From Valencia hispanica (Eukaryota; Chordata; Actinopteri; Cyprinodontiformes; Valenciidae), in NCBI GenBank assembly GCA_963556495.2, contig OY747721.1, positions 27,420,649 to 27,484,648 of the forward strand: a stretch of 64,000 nucleotides of DNA. The letters are read 5' to 3'. The position numbers were made by a program, and so were the translations under genes. Positions 12,389 to 24,054 of this stretch are shown here, one piece after another (the first letter of the stretch is position 1; every line of letters begins with the position of its first letter). Under the pieces are notes generated by a model, which was not told where the DNA came from, did not search any database, and was given only the letters and a program-made list of their open reading frames with translations.

Positions 12389-13405
12389 TTACAAGTGGAT
12401 CAACGGAAAACCAGCCTTTCCATCCGGGCAAGGAAGAAGATAATATTTCTTCTGCACATTTTCTATATGGGTAAGGCGGAGTGTATCTGATAGGCAAGAT
12501 AAATGAAAAATGCCTAGCTTGGAAGATTCCACAGGGTAAGTGAAGAAATCGACCATGTTCCGGAACCTCTTGTAGATGACCAAAGTGTTGTCCATTTCAT
12601 CAACAACGACATTCTGTATAACAACTATGTCTTTGTTTTCCAACAGGACACAGTTGTCTCCCTCTGAACGTTTCACAACAAAGTCTTGAAAGTAACACTC
12701 CTCATACTGCTTTTTCACAGAAAGACCGTTGAGAAGTGGTCCATGGTTGTGCTCTCTCAAGGACCTTGTTTTGGAGATGTTTGTTCTTCTGTGCTGACTT
12801 CTCTCCGACAATCGGCGAACAACCTGCTCCAGTGGTTGTGTAGGCTTGCGCAACAGTTTCTTCAGACCCCCAAGGAAGTTTTCAAATGGGAAGCATGAGA
12901 TGTTATCAAGGACACCATACTTTTTGGCATCTTGGCTGAGGTGCACCAATCCATGCATGTTGTATGTCACATGTTCTTTTCCATAAAGCTTGTTGCAGTG
13001 ATCAACAAAGAGAACCAATATTCTGTGTGCATAGTCTGCAAGGTCAGCACACAGGGACACATTCAGTAGGATGGTGATGCCAACTGAAAGCAGCATGAAG
13101 TTGTTGTACACTTGAGTTGGTACAAGGCCTTTTAAGCTGACTGGTCCAGTGTACAAGAGGGACTGCCTGAATTCTGTAGCTTTCCAACGCTCAACATCTT
13201 CCATGGATCGTTGCTTCCTGTTGAACTCGCACGGAACATGAGGTGTGAAGGTCAGGAGTACTCTGGAGAGCTCTTTTACCATGCTGGGCGAAAATCTTGT
13301 CAGCCGCCGTCCCTTTAGCCAAAGATGCAACAACTTTCTTGTCACTCCAAGGCATAGGCACAGTTTGTCCATGGCTTGTTGGAGCCATTCCATGTTGATG
13401 TTCAT
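12389..13405 (-). pseudogene. Transposase carboxy-terminal region (CACTA/Tnp2-like)
   Basis: A 338-residue open frame with CEFNRKQRSMEDVERWKATE, FRQSLLYTGPVSLKG, DYAHRILVLFVDHC, YNMHGLVHLSQDAKKYG and PFENFLGGLKKLLRKPTQP. This is the pattern I associate with the carboxy-terminal part of metazoan EnSpm/CACTA-type transposases, analogous to the plant DUF4218 region (VHLVVHL, YPIERYLGTLK). The upstream catalytic part is absent: immediately upstream, at about 13406-13535, the sequence switches frame to the transposase amino terminus. The protein is therefore not an active transposase by itself, although this frame is intact. Confidence 0.65.
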
Positions 13406-13535
13406 TAACAGGAGGATTTACTTGGTCAAAGTCAGGAATAACAGCAAGTAGAGCATCGTTTGCAGCTGCAATTTCCTGTTTGTCCCTCTCAACTCCTTTC
13501 AATATTCGTCTCCTTTTGGCCCAGTAACTAGACAT
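13406..13535 (-). pseudogene. Transposase amino-terminal stub
   Basis: MSSYWAKRRRILKGVERDKQ followed by EIAAANDALLAVIPDFDQVN, a basic start expected of the amino terminus of this transposase group. It runs directly into the carboxy-terminal region in the wrong frame, so the zinc-binding and catalytic middle has been lost. In this frame translation continues about 65 residues further as meaningless sequence and stops at 13191. Confidence 0.55.
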
Positions 13536-13879
13536 TGTAACTAACAATGCATTTACCTTTAAAGCCAAAACGATTGTCCAACAGTAGGTCTCTTGTGTGA
13601 AGTTAACCAGTTATGCTCCGGTCAAGGTATCTGCAAGAAAATGTGAACAAAACCACATTGTTAACGTTAGGAATATACAGTAGCATATATGCTGTAGAAA
13701 AAGAAAAAGAAAAAAAATATCAGCCAAACGTGTAACAGTGAAATTGTTAAAAAATTTAATGTACTCATTCAGTGTAGTGATTCATGTGAACAGCACTGTC
13801 CTCAAACATAAAAGTACAGCACTTCAGATAAATATAACTCATCATAATCCCCTTAAATCCTAGAAGTACAGTAGCAACA

Positions 13880-14560
13880 CAGCACGTGCGAGCTAACACT
13901 TGCTAGTCACTGTAGCTACATTGTGAACTGAACTAGCAAATTACTTTGATCTGACAAACAAAATAATTTAAACAACCTATATCATTCTGCTTTGATAGAA
14001 AACACCAAATTTAAGTTATACTTAAGTCTTTCGAGAGGTAAAGCTTTCGATAGGCCTACCTACTGTAGCTAGTTACATTTCTACATGTAACGTAACTAGC
14101 AACATTGCTTAACCTCAGTGTGTAAGTTACTGTAACAAAGCCAAAACAGCATGTGTTAGATAACAATTGCTAGCCACTCTAGCTACTGGACTAGCAGCTA
14201 CTTGTTCAGACAAACAAAATAATTTAATCAACCTATATACAACGTTAGTTTTGTAAGAAAACACTAGATGTAAAGCTTTGGCTACGTACTGAAGCTAGAC
14301 ACATTTCAACATGCTTGAACAGTGTAAAAAAGGCGAGCATGTGTTAGCTAACACTCTGAACTAGACTAGCAGTGTGCGTGTCGGAACAAACAAATGAAAA
14401 CAACCTAACGTTACTGGTATCATCATTCGGTTTAGTTAGAAAACACAAGTTATACTGATTAGTCTTGTCGTAGATTTTGCTACCTACTGCTGGAACCACA
14501 TTACCACATGGGCGGCGGCATAATTGTCCATACAAGTAACTGTTTACGTAGTTAATTCGA
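13880..14560. repeat. Degenerate tandem triplication in the CACTA-like element
   Basis: Three successive units of about 190-265 bases start near 13880, 14146 and 14336. Each carries in order GTGTTAG- or GAGCTAAC-type words, GACTAGCA, ACAAACAAA, AACAACCTA or AATCAACCTATAT, GAAAACAC, then CTACCTACTG or CTACGTACTG. There is no coding frame. They lie upstream of the transposase start and may be a duplicated subterminal or promoter unit. Confidence 0.6.
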
Positions 14561-15592
14561 CTGACCAAAACTAACTTAAAACACATACGTACACACTCGT
14601 ATAAACATACGTATCTTAGAAGAAAAGAAAAACTCAATGCCTGGAAGAAACAAAGTAGCTATTACAGAAAGTTAATTGTAACATGGCGGCAACTTTGGAA
14701 ACAAGGCTAACGTACTTTAGCTTGACTAGTAAGGCAAGAACAAAGATAACAACAGATTTTACAAAGATAAACTAAAAACATTGTAAACATAATATTGCGT
14801 TAAGGAAACGTGTACTTACTTAAACGATGGTAGTCCACAGAAACTCGCGATTGAGCGGCGAACTGATGCGAATGTGTGCTCTAGTTATGTTGTTTGGGGA
14901 GGGGCCAGGAGCTCAGTGGCTTCAGTGCGTCATCGAACCACCGTTTTAGCTCCCCCCCCCCAAAAAAAAAATCCTGAACACAGCAATGGTGAAAACCTAT
15001 ACATTACTAACATTTATATTGTGTTTAGATTTTTTTTTAAAACACTGTCTTAAACATTTGTACAGGTCGCAATTGCAAATCAATCCCTTATACATGTAAA
15101 AAGTCAACAACAACAAAAATAATCGAGGTTTAAAAATAAAATGGCTTAAAAAAATTAATTTAAAAAAATTAATAATATGGGATTTAATTCACATATAGGA
15201 TATGATTTTATAATCGCTTCAAATGTGAAAGTAGTTAAAATGCTGTCGGTTCCACCTCCATTCTAACTCCCATAGCCATGGCTGCTGGTCAGAAATCCTT
15301 GTATTTCAAAGTGGCTTGCCGCCAGCCGGCCGCGGTCCATTAGACGGAGGCAACCGCCAAAGAAAATGAAGCAGTCGGCCCACCGGCTTTTCGCTGGCGG
15401 CATCTCGCAAGAAATGGGAGTGACGTAGTCGGCGGCAAACGTTTCATCCCCGCCAGCGGGACGCACCTATAGCCAACAGCTTACGGCCGGCGGCAAAAAG
15501 AAACCGTGCAGATATTTTTTGCTAGCTTGGATTCGGGTTATAGTCGGGTTAAGGTCACTATTCGGGTTTCTTAAACATTTGGAATAACCCGT

Positions 15593-15853
15593 TTACATGC
15601 ACGAGCAGAGAGTTACTCCTGTATACATGGAATTTGTAATCAATTGGCAAATCCCGATGTAAACGGTACCATGATACTTTCTGCCATTAACAAAAGACAT
15701 TATATTCATGGTTTTCAACACAGTAAGAAAGAAATTGGTTTCCTCCTCGCTCCAAATGTGTGGTGCTGTGCTGCGTCTCGCCATGTTTACCTCCACTTCT
15801 TGTTTACTTTTGTAAACCGCACGCGGGTTTTTCCATGCTCCAAGAAGTTCCAA
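15593..15853 (-). pseudogene. Myb/SANT-like fragment of a Harbinger element
   Basis: The segment HIWSEEETNFFLTVLKTMNI followed by FVNGRKYHG matches the first half of the Myb_DNA-bind_4 (SANT-like) domain of the Harbinger DNA-binding protein. The third helix is missing and the frame ends at 15593. This identifies the outer element of the nest. Confidence 0.6.
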
Positions 15854-16332
15854 GAAGTTCCTCTACTCAAAAGACCAAGATTCCTTGCGAATAGAACATG
15901 TGCAGAACACAAGTCAATGTTCGTTTTGATGGGTATATGCCGATACGCGTTTACATGACCAAATATCCAGGTTAGAAAAGGGGTACCCCAGTGGTAAAAT
16001 TCGGGTTTTTTCCCGTGTTTACATGGCCGTGCGTAACCAGGTTATTGCTAATATTCCGGTTTTGAATGGGTTATTGGCTGAATGTAAACGCAGCCAATGT
16101 GAAACTCTGAGGGTGAAGCAAGGCTCCATATCTTGTTCCCAAACCGGTTTGGTAAACTGTTTGTAGCCCTGTTTGCCATAATAGGGTGATATGCTTTCAT
16201 CAGCTGATAGTGGTGTTGTGTATGGAATTACCTTATACGTGTCATTCAGTGGGTAGGTCTGGACTTATGTTCATATCTTTCTTATCCTCTAGAAAGGTCA
16301 CACCTGCTACACCATTCAGCAGTCTTGCAACG

Positions 16333-16970
16333 CAAGGCAATTTTATATGTATAGCACACTTTCAACAACAAGGTAATTCAAGGTACTTTACATGATTAAG
16401 GGGTAAAATAAAAATAGCAGTAAAGCAAGAAGCATACACAGATACATCAAAGCATTACAAAGCATATAAAGTAAAAACGGCAATAAAGCCAGAAGCAGAC
16501 ACAAAACATATGATACATCAAAGGATTACTCAAAGGCAGCTCTAAACAGATATGTTTTAGTTGTGATTTAGAAGAACTCAGTGTTACAGCAGCTTTGCGG
16601 TTGTCTGGATGTTTGTTCGATTAGATTGTACATTAGAGGAGCATATAAACTGAAAGCTGCTTCTCCATGTTTGGTTCTAATTCTAGGTATGTTGAGAAGA
16701 ATGGAATTAGAGGAGCTGAGTGCTCTGGTGGGTTGATATAGTAACAGCAAATCTTCAACATACTTTGGAGCTAAACCATTCAATGATTTATAAACTAGTA
16801 AAAGTATTTTGAAGTCTATTCTCTGAGCTACAGGCAGTCAGTGTAAGGACTTTAGAATTGGGGTGATGTGCTCTACTTTGCTGGTTCTAGTGAGGACAAG
16901 AGCAGCAGCGTTCTGGATCAGCTGCAGCTGTCTGATTGACTTGAAATTGATATTGCTCAGAGTAGACAAC
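16333..16970 (-). mobile_element. 5'-truncated L2-type LINE, second copy
   Basis: Same subfamily as 1803-2405: MNGLAPKYVEDLL, SSNSILLNIPRIRTKHGEAA and the tail words GTACCTTGAATTACC and CTATACATATAAAATTGCC (minus strand). A frameshift separates the block corresponding to LKSLHWLP (near 16830-16860) from the rest. The 5' truncation is close to 16970. Confidence 0.85.
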
Positions 16971-17513
16971 CTACTTTATTTTAAAACTTGAATTAGCTAC
17001 CCAAAGCCAAAACCACACTTTTAGAGCTTCCAGAAGTAAAAAGAATAGTCTGGCAACAATTGTTGCTGATGGGAATAAAACTGTGCACTGATTAAAGCTA
17101 GCATACCCAGATCAATAAAATATGCAACCTAGTAATGAGTAAGAAAAAAAAGTAATAATAGTAAAAATAATAGTAATTATGGAAGCTAACATGTCAAAAG
17201 TTGTTCGTAAAAGCAACTCTTAAAGTGAAAGAGCATTAAATGAGCTTTCAAATGATACCCACATCATGGTTATCCATTTATTGGCTATACCCACTTAATA
17301 ACTGAATAAAGACGAGTCAAATCAAACTGACTAAAATGTAACAGAAATTAGTTTTAAATCCGAATTAAAAAGACTAAAAGTCCAGATAGCAATAAAAAAA
17401 AGAATAAAAGTGGCTTTCACAAAAAAGTTCCAAAGTGATTTTATGCTGCAATCTTTAATAAGGTGGCAACTACACACTACCTTACAAGCTGAACAGTGCA
17501 AGCTTAATAGCTA
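16971..17513. other. Intergenic sequence
   Basis: AT-rich; no open frame, repeat ends or RNA-like structure that I can support. Confidence 0.5.
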
Positions 17514-17824
17514 CCATTGTTGGGTATAGTTACTTTGGAAAGTAGTTAATTAGGTTACAACGTTACCATCAATTAAAAGTAATCAATTATGTTACAGCGT
17601 TATCCATTCATAAAAGTAACACGTTAGAGTACTTATGCATTACCAAGAATTAAAAGCCAGTTCGCAGCGCCTCGCACATGCTGTAACCAAATTGACAGAC
17701 ACAGTGTCTTTTATATGCACCGGGAAGTCGTGACGATGAATAACGTCAGTCATCCAACTAAACAACAGGAAAGACAGCCAGCAATAGGCTGTTCCACATA
17801 GCGTTTTATTAATTATTTTTTTGA

Positions 17825-18055
17825 TCACAGAACATATGAATCAAAAACACCTAGGCTATCCAGCCCAGGTAGCCTGATAGAGTGGTGTTTGGATACAAGA
17901 TGTTTTTTTAAATTTGAAGTGGAATTTTTTGCGGCCGGCAGAAACTTTTCCCCAATGTAGAGTGTGCATTTTACCGTTATGTTCTTTTCTTTTTCAATGA
18001 CGAAATTAAAATAATGTCCATACTTCCACGAAGCTGTGCTACTGCTCTCTGCCAT
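17825..18055 (-). pseudogene. BED-finger amino terminus of an hAT transposase
   Basis: MAESSSTASWKYGHYF, then VKCTLYIGEK and KNSTSNLKKHLVSKH form a BED-type finger (aromatic YF, C-x2-type pair, H-x4-H). The second cysteine of the usual CxxC is replaced (CTLY), so zinc binding would be impaired. The frame ends at 17825 with no catalytic domain downstream. This is a dead fragment. Confidence 0.7.
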
Positions 18056-18102
18056 CTTGCCAGGAGTTCAAAAATACTCACACACACGGGCACATGCAGG
18101 CG

Positions 18103-18240
<138 letters not shown>

Positions 18241-18709
18241 AGGAGGAGGGCACGGACGAATCACAGCGCTTCGGCTCCGCTGATACAGCCGCAGGTGGCA
18301 TCGTTCCTAGTTCTACTGTCTGACAATCCTGGCTGCAGTCAGGATTTTCCTTTCCTTATTGAGAGAAATTCTTAAAATAACAGATTACAAAAAAAAAAAA
18401 CGAAGTTACTGATTGCTTAATGCACCAAACTAACGTGTTAAGTTACACATTTCACGGAAAACATGAGCTGTAGCAAAGCTCTACCTTAAAAAATTTGAAT
18501 ACAAGTCTTTATTGGTCTTGGTGAAGTCAGTTTTTTTATAGAACACTTTACAACTATGATTCAATAAATTTATTACAGGTAAAAATGAAAAGATCAGTTA
18601 GTGTCTGTACTGCTACTAATTAGATCATGAACTTTTTAAAGCAGAGATCACTCAAGACTCTAATATGAACCACAAATAAATCTGGGACCTCTGGGGGAAT
18701 GTTCAGAGG

Positions 18710-19117
18710 CAGTGGCGGTTCTAGACCAAATTCACCGGTGGGGCCAGTGTTTTTTCATGAGGACACAGAGCAAAAAACAAGCAAACAGAAAACAGGGCAA
18801 TATTTTACCATTTAATTTAGTAAGTGTGTCACAGAGCCATATACGGTTCTAAAGGTGCAGGTTGCAGACCCGTAATCTATCAGATGAAAACAGCGATCCT
18901 ATCTCAATACAGCAACTTAATTTTTTTAATTCATTGATAAATTAAAACTGTGAAGGTAAAAAAATTTAATTGGTCCAAGGGACCGATTAGCTATGGTTTT
19001 TGTTCCAGTGCATTTCCTGATAAGAAACTGATTTAGTATTATCTCATCAGTACAGGGGCCAAGACCAGTTGTACAGGGGCACTGGCCCCTGTTGGCCCCT
19101 GTCTAGAACCGCCCATG
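18710..19117. mobile_element. Non-autonomous hAT element (MITE)
   Basis: Inverted ends CAGTGGCGGTTCTAGAC (18710) and GTCTAGAACCGCCCATG (to 19117), flanked by a perfect 8-base direct repeat TTCAGAGG at 18702-18709 and 19118-19125. End sequence and 8-base duplication are diagnostic of hAT. The 408-base body has no transposase. Confidence 0.92.
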
Positions 19118-19561
19118 TTCAGAGGTACAATGAAAAAAAAACAAAAAAAAACAGCTCTAACAAAGGTAAAAGACTTTTCAGCATCAATCAGTATCCTATT
19201 GAGCTCACTAAACCATTTAACACTGTTGGTAGAGGGATACCACCTCACCTAGTTTACACAGTAATCAGGGGAGCTGTTAGACCAACACATTTGCATGTTT
19301 AGGTAATCAATTCACACAACCCAATTGTCCCCAGATTTGACTACCTCAAAAATTGGTTGCCCCCCTTACCACTGCTTTCCACTGGATGCGTTCTACACCC
19401 TTCCCACCGGGTGTGTTTTAGACGCACATTACTTGCGAAAGCGTTCTCCCAGCTGGAGATCACGCAATCACAGGTGAATTGCAATTGCATCACTCAAAGG
19501 GTAGTATGTGAAAAACAAAAACCTGTGTTAAGTAGCATAAACTCACCGTCCACTCCCAAAA

Positions 19562-19640
19562 CTGCAGATATTTCTGTCCATGCCCTCTCCTTTTTCATGT
19601 TGTCCTTGTAAAAATGATCCCTGGTATCAGATAAACTTGG
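19562..19640 (-). pseudogene. MADF-domain exon fragment, transposon derived
   Basis: The minus-strand frame SLSDTRDHFYKDNMKKERAW followed by TEISAVLGVDG and a GTGAGT donor-like sequence matches the core of a MADF domain (Y-D, KD, W-x-EI-x-x-LG). MADF domains in fish TE debris usually belong to Harbinger or similar elements. The surrounding 19365-20080 region may be the rest of this element, but no clear ends were found. Confidence 0.5.
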
Positions 19641-21368
19641 TGATTCTCCACTTCCAAGGATTAAATTCTAGTCGACCATGAGAAAAACCAGCTAATTAGA
19701 CCCACAAACCAACTGACTTCAACCCTGGTGTCACAGGTAGCCATGTTTTGTTTTTTCGTAGTTAAGCAATTGGAAATCTGCACGTGTCTTTTTCTTTGAA
19801 AATTCCTGGATTCTTTCCACTACTTTTGTGTTTGATTTCCTGTCTGGCCAGATCTAAACTTGATCCAAGCTTGACGCGTTTTAGAACCGTAAAAAAAAAA
19901 AAAAAATAGACCTGCCGCAACACAACGCTTCTGAGACATGTCCGTTTTGCGCTGCTTCGTGCCCGGTGTAAACAGTCCCATTGACTATAATGGTGGCTAT
20001 CAGCTGCGTATTACGCTTCGCAGAGGTCTTCTTCTGCCGCCATCTAACCTTACACCAACCCTTTGCATAAAGGGTTACTACAAGATACTAATTTAAATGT
20101 CTGTACTTTTCCAGACTCAAACTTCAAAAATTATCCAGACATTTTCTTAACCAATAACATTTATCTGCTTACATGTTATTATTGGTATGTTCTATAAATA
20201 AACATGATGCTTAGGTTGGCTTCAGATCTAGAGGCATGGGAAACAGTACTGTTTATTATGATTCTGGCAAGTAAAATTAATTCCATTTTAAAATCTATTA
20301 CACTTAGATATGGTTATTCCAAGCCATAGACAAAATCTTTAAAATACAGTTTGTAAATATTTTTCATACCTTTATGAAAAATGTTCGGTACCAACACCAG
20401 GTCTGGTTTTAAAAGAACACAAAGGTCAGGTAAACATTCTGATCTGAGGAGGTCTAAATGCCAAAAGAATAATAAATAAACAAACTGCTTTTATTCTTTT
20501 TAGAATACATTTCTTTGTTTTTTCAATAAATCATAATGAATAAAAGGAAGATAATTTTTTATAACATGTTTAGCTGGAAAACCTCAAATCTCAATAAACA
20601 GATACATCAATTGGATTTCATATAGTCTGTAAAACCAACCTGGTCAAAAATTGCATTTAAAATCAGCAATTGAAAGCAAATGGACGTAAAATAAAGATCA
20701 ATCATTTTAATAGCACATTTCAGAAATTCAGTTTAAGAAAAAAAAAAGAACCAGGGTTAAAGTCTCAAAAAAATGTCCATACTCCAATTTCTTTCATATT
20801 TATCCAGACCTAGAAAATGATAAGAGTAAACTCATAGTTTCCCAGACAGATTTATCCAATATCCCCACTATCCCTTCTGCTTATTCAAGAGAGCGTTTCA
20901 ACCGCCAGTTGGACTCCACTGGGGAGGCAGGGTTAAACCCTAACGCGGCGTAATTCTAATCCAACAACAAACATAAAAAATCTAATTACCATCTATCGTC
21001 AATATTGAAAGTATGCAAAAATAATGCATATACCAACTCTAACAGCTTAAAATAGGATACATAAATAAATTAAATATTATTAGAAGTCAGGTGGATATTC
21101 TGGTTTTAAATATGCAGATTATGTACATTGCTCTCCAATGTACTGTTCAAAAGTTTTTGAGTTATACAGTTATGTCACAGGAACATAAACTACTTTGAAA
21201 AAAAGTTTATTAGGTTTTTGTCAATCTGAAAAATTTATTTGTTGAAAATACCCTGAGGGTATGATGACTCACTAATATTTTACACTTATAATACAAGCCA
21301 AAATAAAATTCCACATTTGGACTGCTACAAAAGGACACAAACTAAATTGTCATCATGAGATAGTTTGG
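19641..21368. other. Non-coding region 3' of gene B
   Basis: No gene seen. On the minus strand AATAAA-type signals occur at about 21206-21211 and 21235-21240, some 130-165 bases past the gene B stop, and again near 20493; one of these may serve gene B. Otherwise AT-rich sequence. Confidence 0.4.
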
Positions 21369-22936
21369 TCAGTTTTTTGCTGGATCAGACGGATTTCCTG
21401 CATGCGTCTTCATGTGACTTGTAAGCTTATATTTGCGGTTAAAATGTGTGTCACAGACACTACAGCTAAATCGCTTCTCTCCTGTGTGGACTCTCATGTG
21501 CTGGGAAAGGGATCCCCGCTCGCAAAAAGCTTTACCACAAACATGACAAGCACAGGATTTCTCTCCTGTGTGCATTCTTATGTGTATCTTAGCATGTGAG
21601 CTTTGACTGAACTGTTTCCCACAGAAGTCACATCCAAACGGCTTCTCGCCTGTGTGCACCCTTGTGTGTATTTTAAGCTCTACCGGTCTGCGAAATGTTT
21701 TCCCACAAACATCACAAGCGAACGGTTTTTCATCTGCGTGGACCACCATGTGATTCACAAGGCTTCCCTGTGAACTAAAACTTTTCCCACAAAAATCACA
21801 AATAAATGGTTTCTCTCCCGTGTGGATTCTTATGTGCGTCTTAAGATTTGCGCTGCGGAGAAATCTTTTACCACAAAAACCACAGTCAAAAAGTTTCTCT
21901 CCAGTGTGGACTCTCATGTGTGTCTCCCGATGCTCTTCTGCACGAAACGTTTTCCCACAAACATCACAGCCAAAAGGTTTTTCGACAGAATGGGTGATCA
22001 TATGGGTCTTTAGGAGTGATTTGAAATTGAAGCTTTTTCCACAATCCCCACAGCTAAACGGTTTGTCTTTAGTGTGGTTTTGCATGTGCATCCGAAGACG
22101 TGATTTAACATTAAATGTTTTGCCACACAGATCACAGCTAAATGATTTTTCTCTGTGGACCTTCATGTGTTTGTTCAGGTTCATCTGATAATAAAATCCT
22201 TTTCCACAGGTGCTACAGTTAAGTGGCTTTTCTTCGGTGTGCACTCTTAGATGTGCCTTATGGTCGCCCATTCTGCGAAAACTTTTACCACAAACATCAC
22301 AGGGGAACGGTTTCTCATCTGCATGTATTTTCATGTGTGTCCTCAGTTGCACATATTCACTAAACGTTTCACCACAATTTTTACAGAGAAAACGCTTTTC
22401 CCCAGTGTGGATGCGCAGGTGCTTCTTAAGGGACCACTTGTGGCGATACTGTTTGCCACACTCAGAGCAGCTGAAGGATGTTGCGGCAGTTTTACAACCT
22501 ATATTTTTCTTAACACCTGGCTCAGGCATATTGGTCTCCTTCAAACCATGAGTACCGGTTTCTGTTTCCAATCCAGAAGCGGCAGATTTTTGCCAGCAAT
22601 CGTTGCTGCTTACATCAGTTTCTGAAGAGGGTGATTCATTTTCATTAGCATTTAGCTTTAAGTTATTATTTGGATCAGGGTTCTTGTCTGGATCTGGTCT
22701 TCCACAGTGCACTCCTTCCGTTTTTGTTTTTATCTGCTGAGGTGAGCTGCTGGTTGAAGGTTCTACCACCAAGTCTTCTTCAGTTTTGATTTGATTAAGC
22801 AGTGAGGACTGAGATTTCTCTTCGTCATCTTCAGTCTTCACAGTTTCAGTAGTGCATATGACCCTGACTTCCTTTTCTTCAGGTTTCATCTTCATAGCCT
22901 CTGGTTTCTGCTTGCTGAAGCTCAGGGGAAGCAGAC
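21369..22936 (-). CDS. C2H2 zinc-finger protein gene B, main 3' exon
   Basis: Likely nuclear DNA-binding regulator, paralogue of gene A. The exon opens after acceptor TGTATTTCAG (phase 1) and runs without interruption to a stop at 21369. The acidic amino part holds VKTE and QIKTE motifs and ETDVSSNDCWQKSAAS, aligned with gene A and C. Thirteen C2H2 fingers lie between about 22475 and 21400, with HTGEKP-like linkers. They match gene A fingers 1, 2 and 5-15 in order, so B lacks two or A gained two. If the upstream exon ending at 26444 is not used, the first in-frame ATG in this exon is at about 22895 (MKMKPEEKEVR), giving 508 residues with all fingers kept. Confidence 0.9.
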
Positions 22937-23377
22937 CTGAAATACATGTAAACAGGGAAATTAAGTTGGGCCAGTTTGGCTTGGAGAGCATATTTTCCCT
23001 TCATAGATATAATCACTATTTGAAAACTGAACTTCGTATTTACTCTAATGATCTTTGATTCTAAAAAATATTTGCTGATATCAAACAGTTAAGTTTAACA
23101 AGACATCTGTAAGGAGGTAACTCCAACTCTGCAAGAATTGCTGTTAACAGGGTTTGTAGACATTATTCCCTACTTTACCAGAGTGCATAGAACCCTGCTG
23201 TAAAGAACTGGCAGTGGCAGTGGCTCTGATCCAGCACCAGAACCGTTTTGGTCGAAAACAAACCTTCAGGCTCAAAGCGATCCGCTATGTTAAAGTTCTG
23301 AAAATTATCTGAGGTTTCCTAATATACAACTTGAAAATATTGAGAGTTATTCATTTTCTCTCTTTTCCACACCATGC
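22937..23377 (-). other. Intron of gene B, finger-exon side
   Basis: Unique-looking intronic DNA between the finger exon and the TTAA-bounded element complex. Near 23190-23280 there are hAT-like words (CCAGAACCGTTTTGGTCG), weak evidence for a decayed miniature element. Confidence 0.5.
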
Positions 23378-24054
23378 TTAAAGAGTAACTAAACCCCAAA
23401 ACAACTTTTTTTGCCTATAAACTGTATAAATGGGTATTTACCAATGAAATCTTTCAGTTTCTGGGATTTGTTTTACATTTTCGTGTAAACTCTTTTAATT
23501 CTACACTTTTGGGTCGAAAAACATCTTAGTGCTGCCCTCTTAGGGTTGAACTGTGGCCACTGCATTTGAATTTTGTGATTGGTGGAGAGCGGTCCATCTT
23601 TATGTCACAGGCATCGACTGTGTCACTGCAGCCATGGTCTCACAGACACGCCCTGTGGGTTTAGGTATAAAACTATCAGACATACCGGCCCCGTGGCGAG
23701 TTTGGAGTTGGATTGCGTCTTTCAGGTTACCATTATTATTACATTAGCACTTAGTTAGCATAGCTAATATACTGTTTTGAACGTTAGCCTATGTTAGCAT
23801 TACCACTCAGAGACCGGACTCATCCTGTCTCTCTCTGCCTCAGCAGCAGCAGCAGCGCCGTCCTCAGACAGCGCTGACTCAGCGCCCTGAGCCAGCAGCT
23901 TGAATTGATACGGCTCGGGGCCGCTGGGCTCCATAAAGCCTCCCTCTACTCCTCTATCTCCGGTGACGGTGGAGGAGATCCGCTGGCTCAGAGCGCTGGA
24001 ATTTTCAAATGTTGGCAGGGTTATGATTTTCCATGGCGTTCAGTTACACTTTAA
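23378..24054. mobile_element. TTAA-bounded non-autonomous element, left copy
   Basis: Starts TTAA then AGAGTAACTAAACCCC and ends CAGTTACACT then TTAA, an imperfect inverted-repeat pair. The body is GC-rich in the middle and contains CCTGTCTCTCTCTGCCTCAG and CAGCGCTGACTCAGCGCC. The same sequence is found inverted at 25169-26083. TTAA target sites suggest a piggyBac-type mover, although no transposase is encoded. Confidence 0.75.

Larger units (their letters stand above)
11326..15530 (-). mobile_element. CACTA/EnSpm-like DNA transposon, internally deleted
   Basis: About 4.2 kb with short imperfect inverted ends: CCCAGATAGCAA at 11326 and, inverted from 15530, CCAAGCTAGCAA. AT flanks both sides (11324-11325 and 15531-15532) as a possible 2-base target duplication. 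Both subterminal regions carry many GGCGG/CCGCC-rich words (11340-11440 and 15320-15500), as subterminal repeats do in this group. Minus-strand genes are a transposase with a missing middle (13535-12389) and an accessory protein (12290-11671). The superfamily call rests on the transposase carboxy-terminal pattern and is inferred. Confidence 0.6.
11301..16095. mobile_element. Harbinger-type element split by a later insertion
   Basis: The ends are imperfect inverted repeats: GACTACGTTTATATGCAACC at 11301 and, read inverted from 16095, GGCTGCGTTTACATTCAGCC. Between 15531 and 16095 the body has a minus-strand Myb/SANT-like fragment typical of PIF/Harbinger second proteins. Without the CACTA-like insertion at 11326-15530 the element would be about 590 bases. 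Only 25 bases survive left of the insertion. A target-site duplication could not be decided. Confidence 0.6.

Noticed and set aside
13880..14560. CRISPR-like repeat array
   Set aside because: The units are long, degenerate and adjacent without spacers, in a vertebrate transposon.
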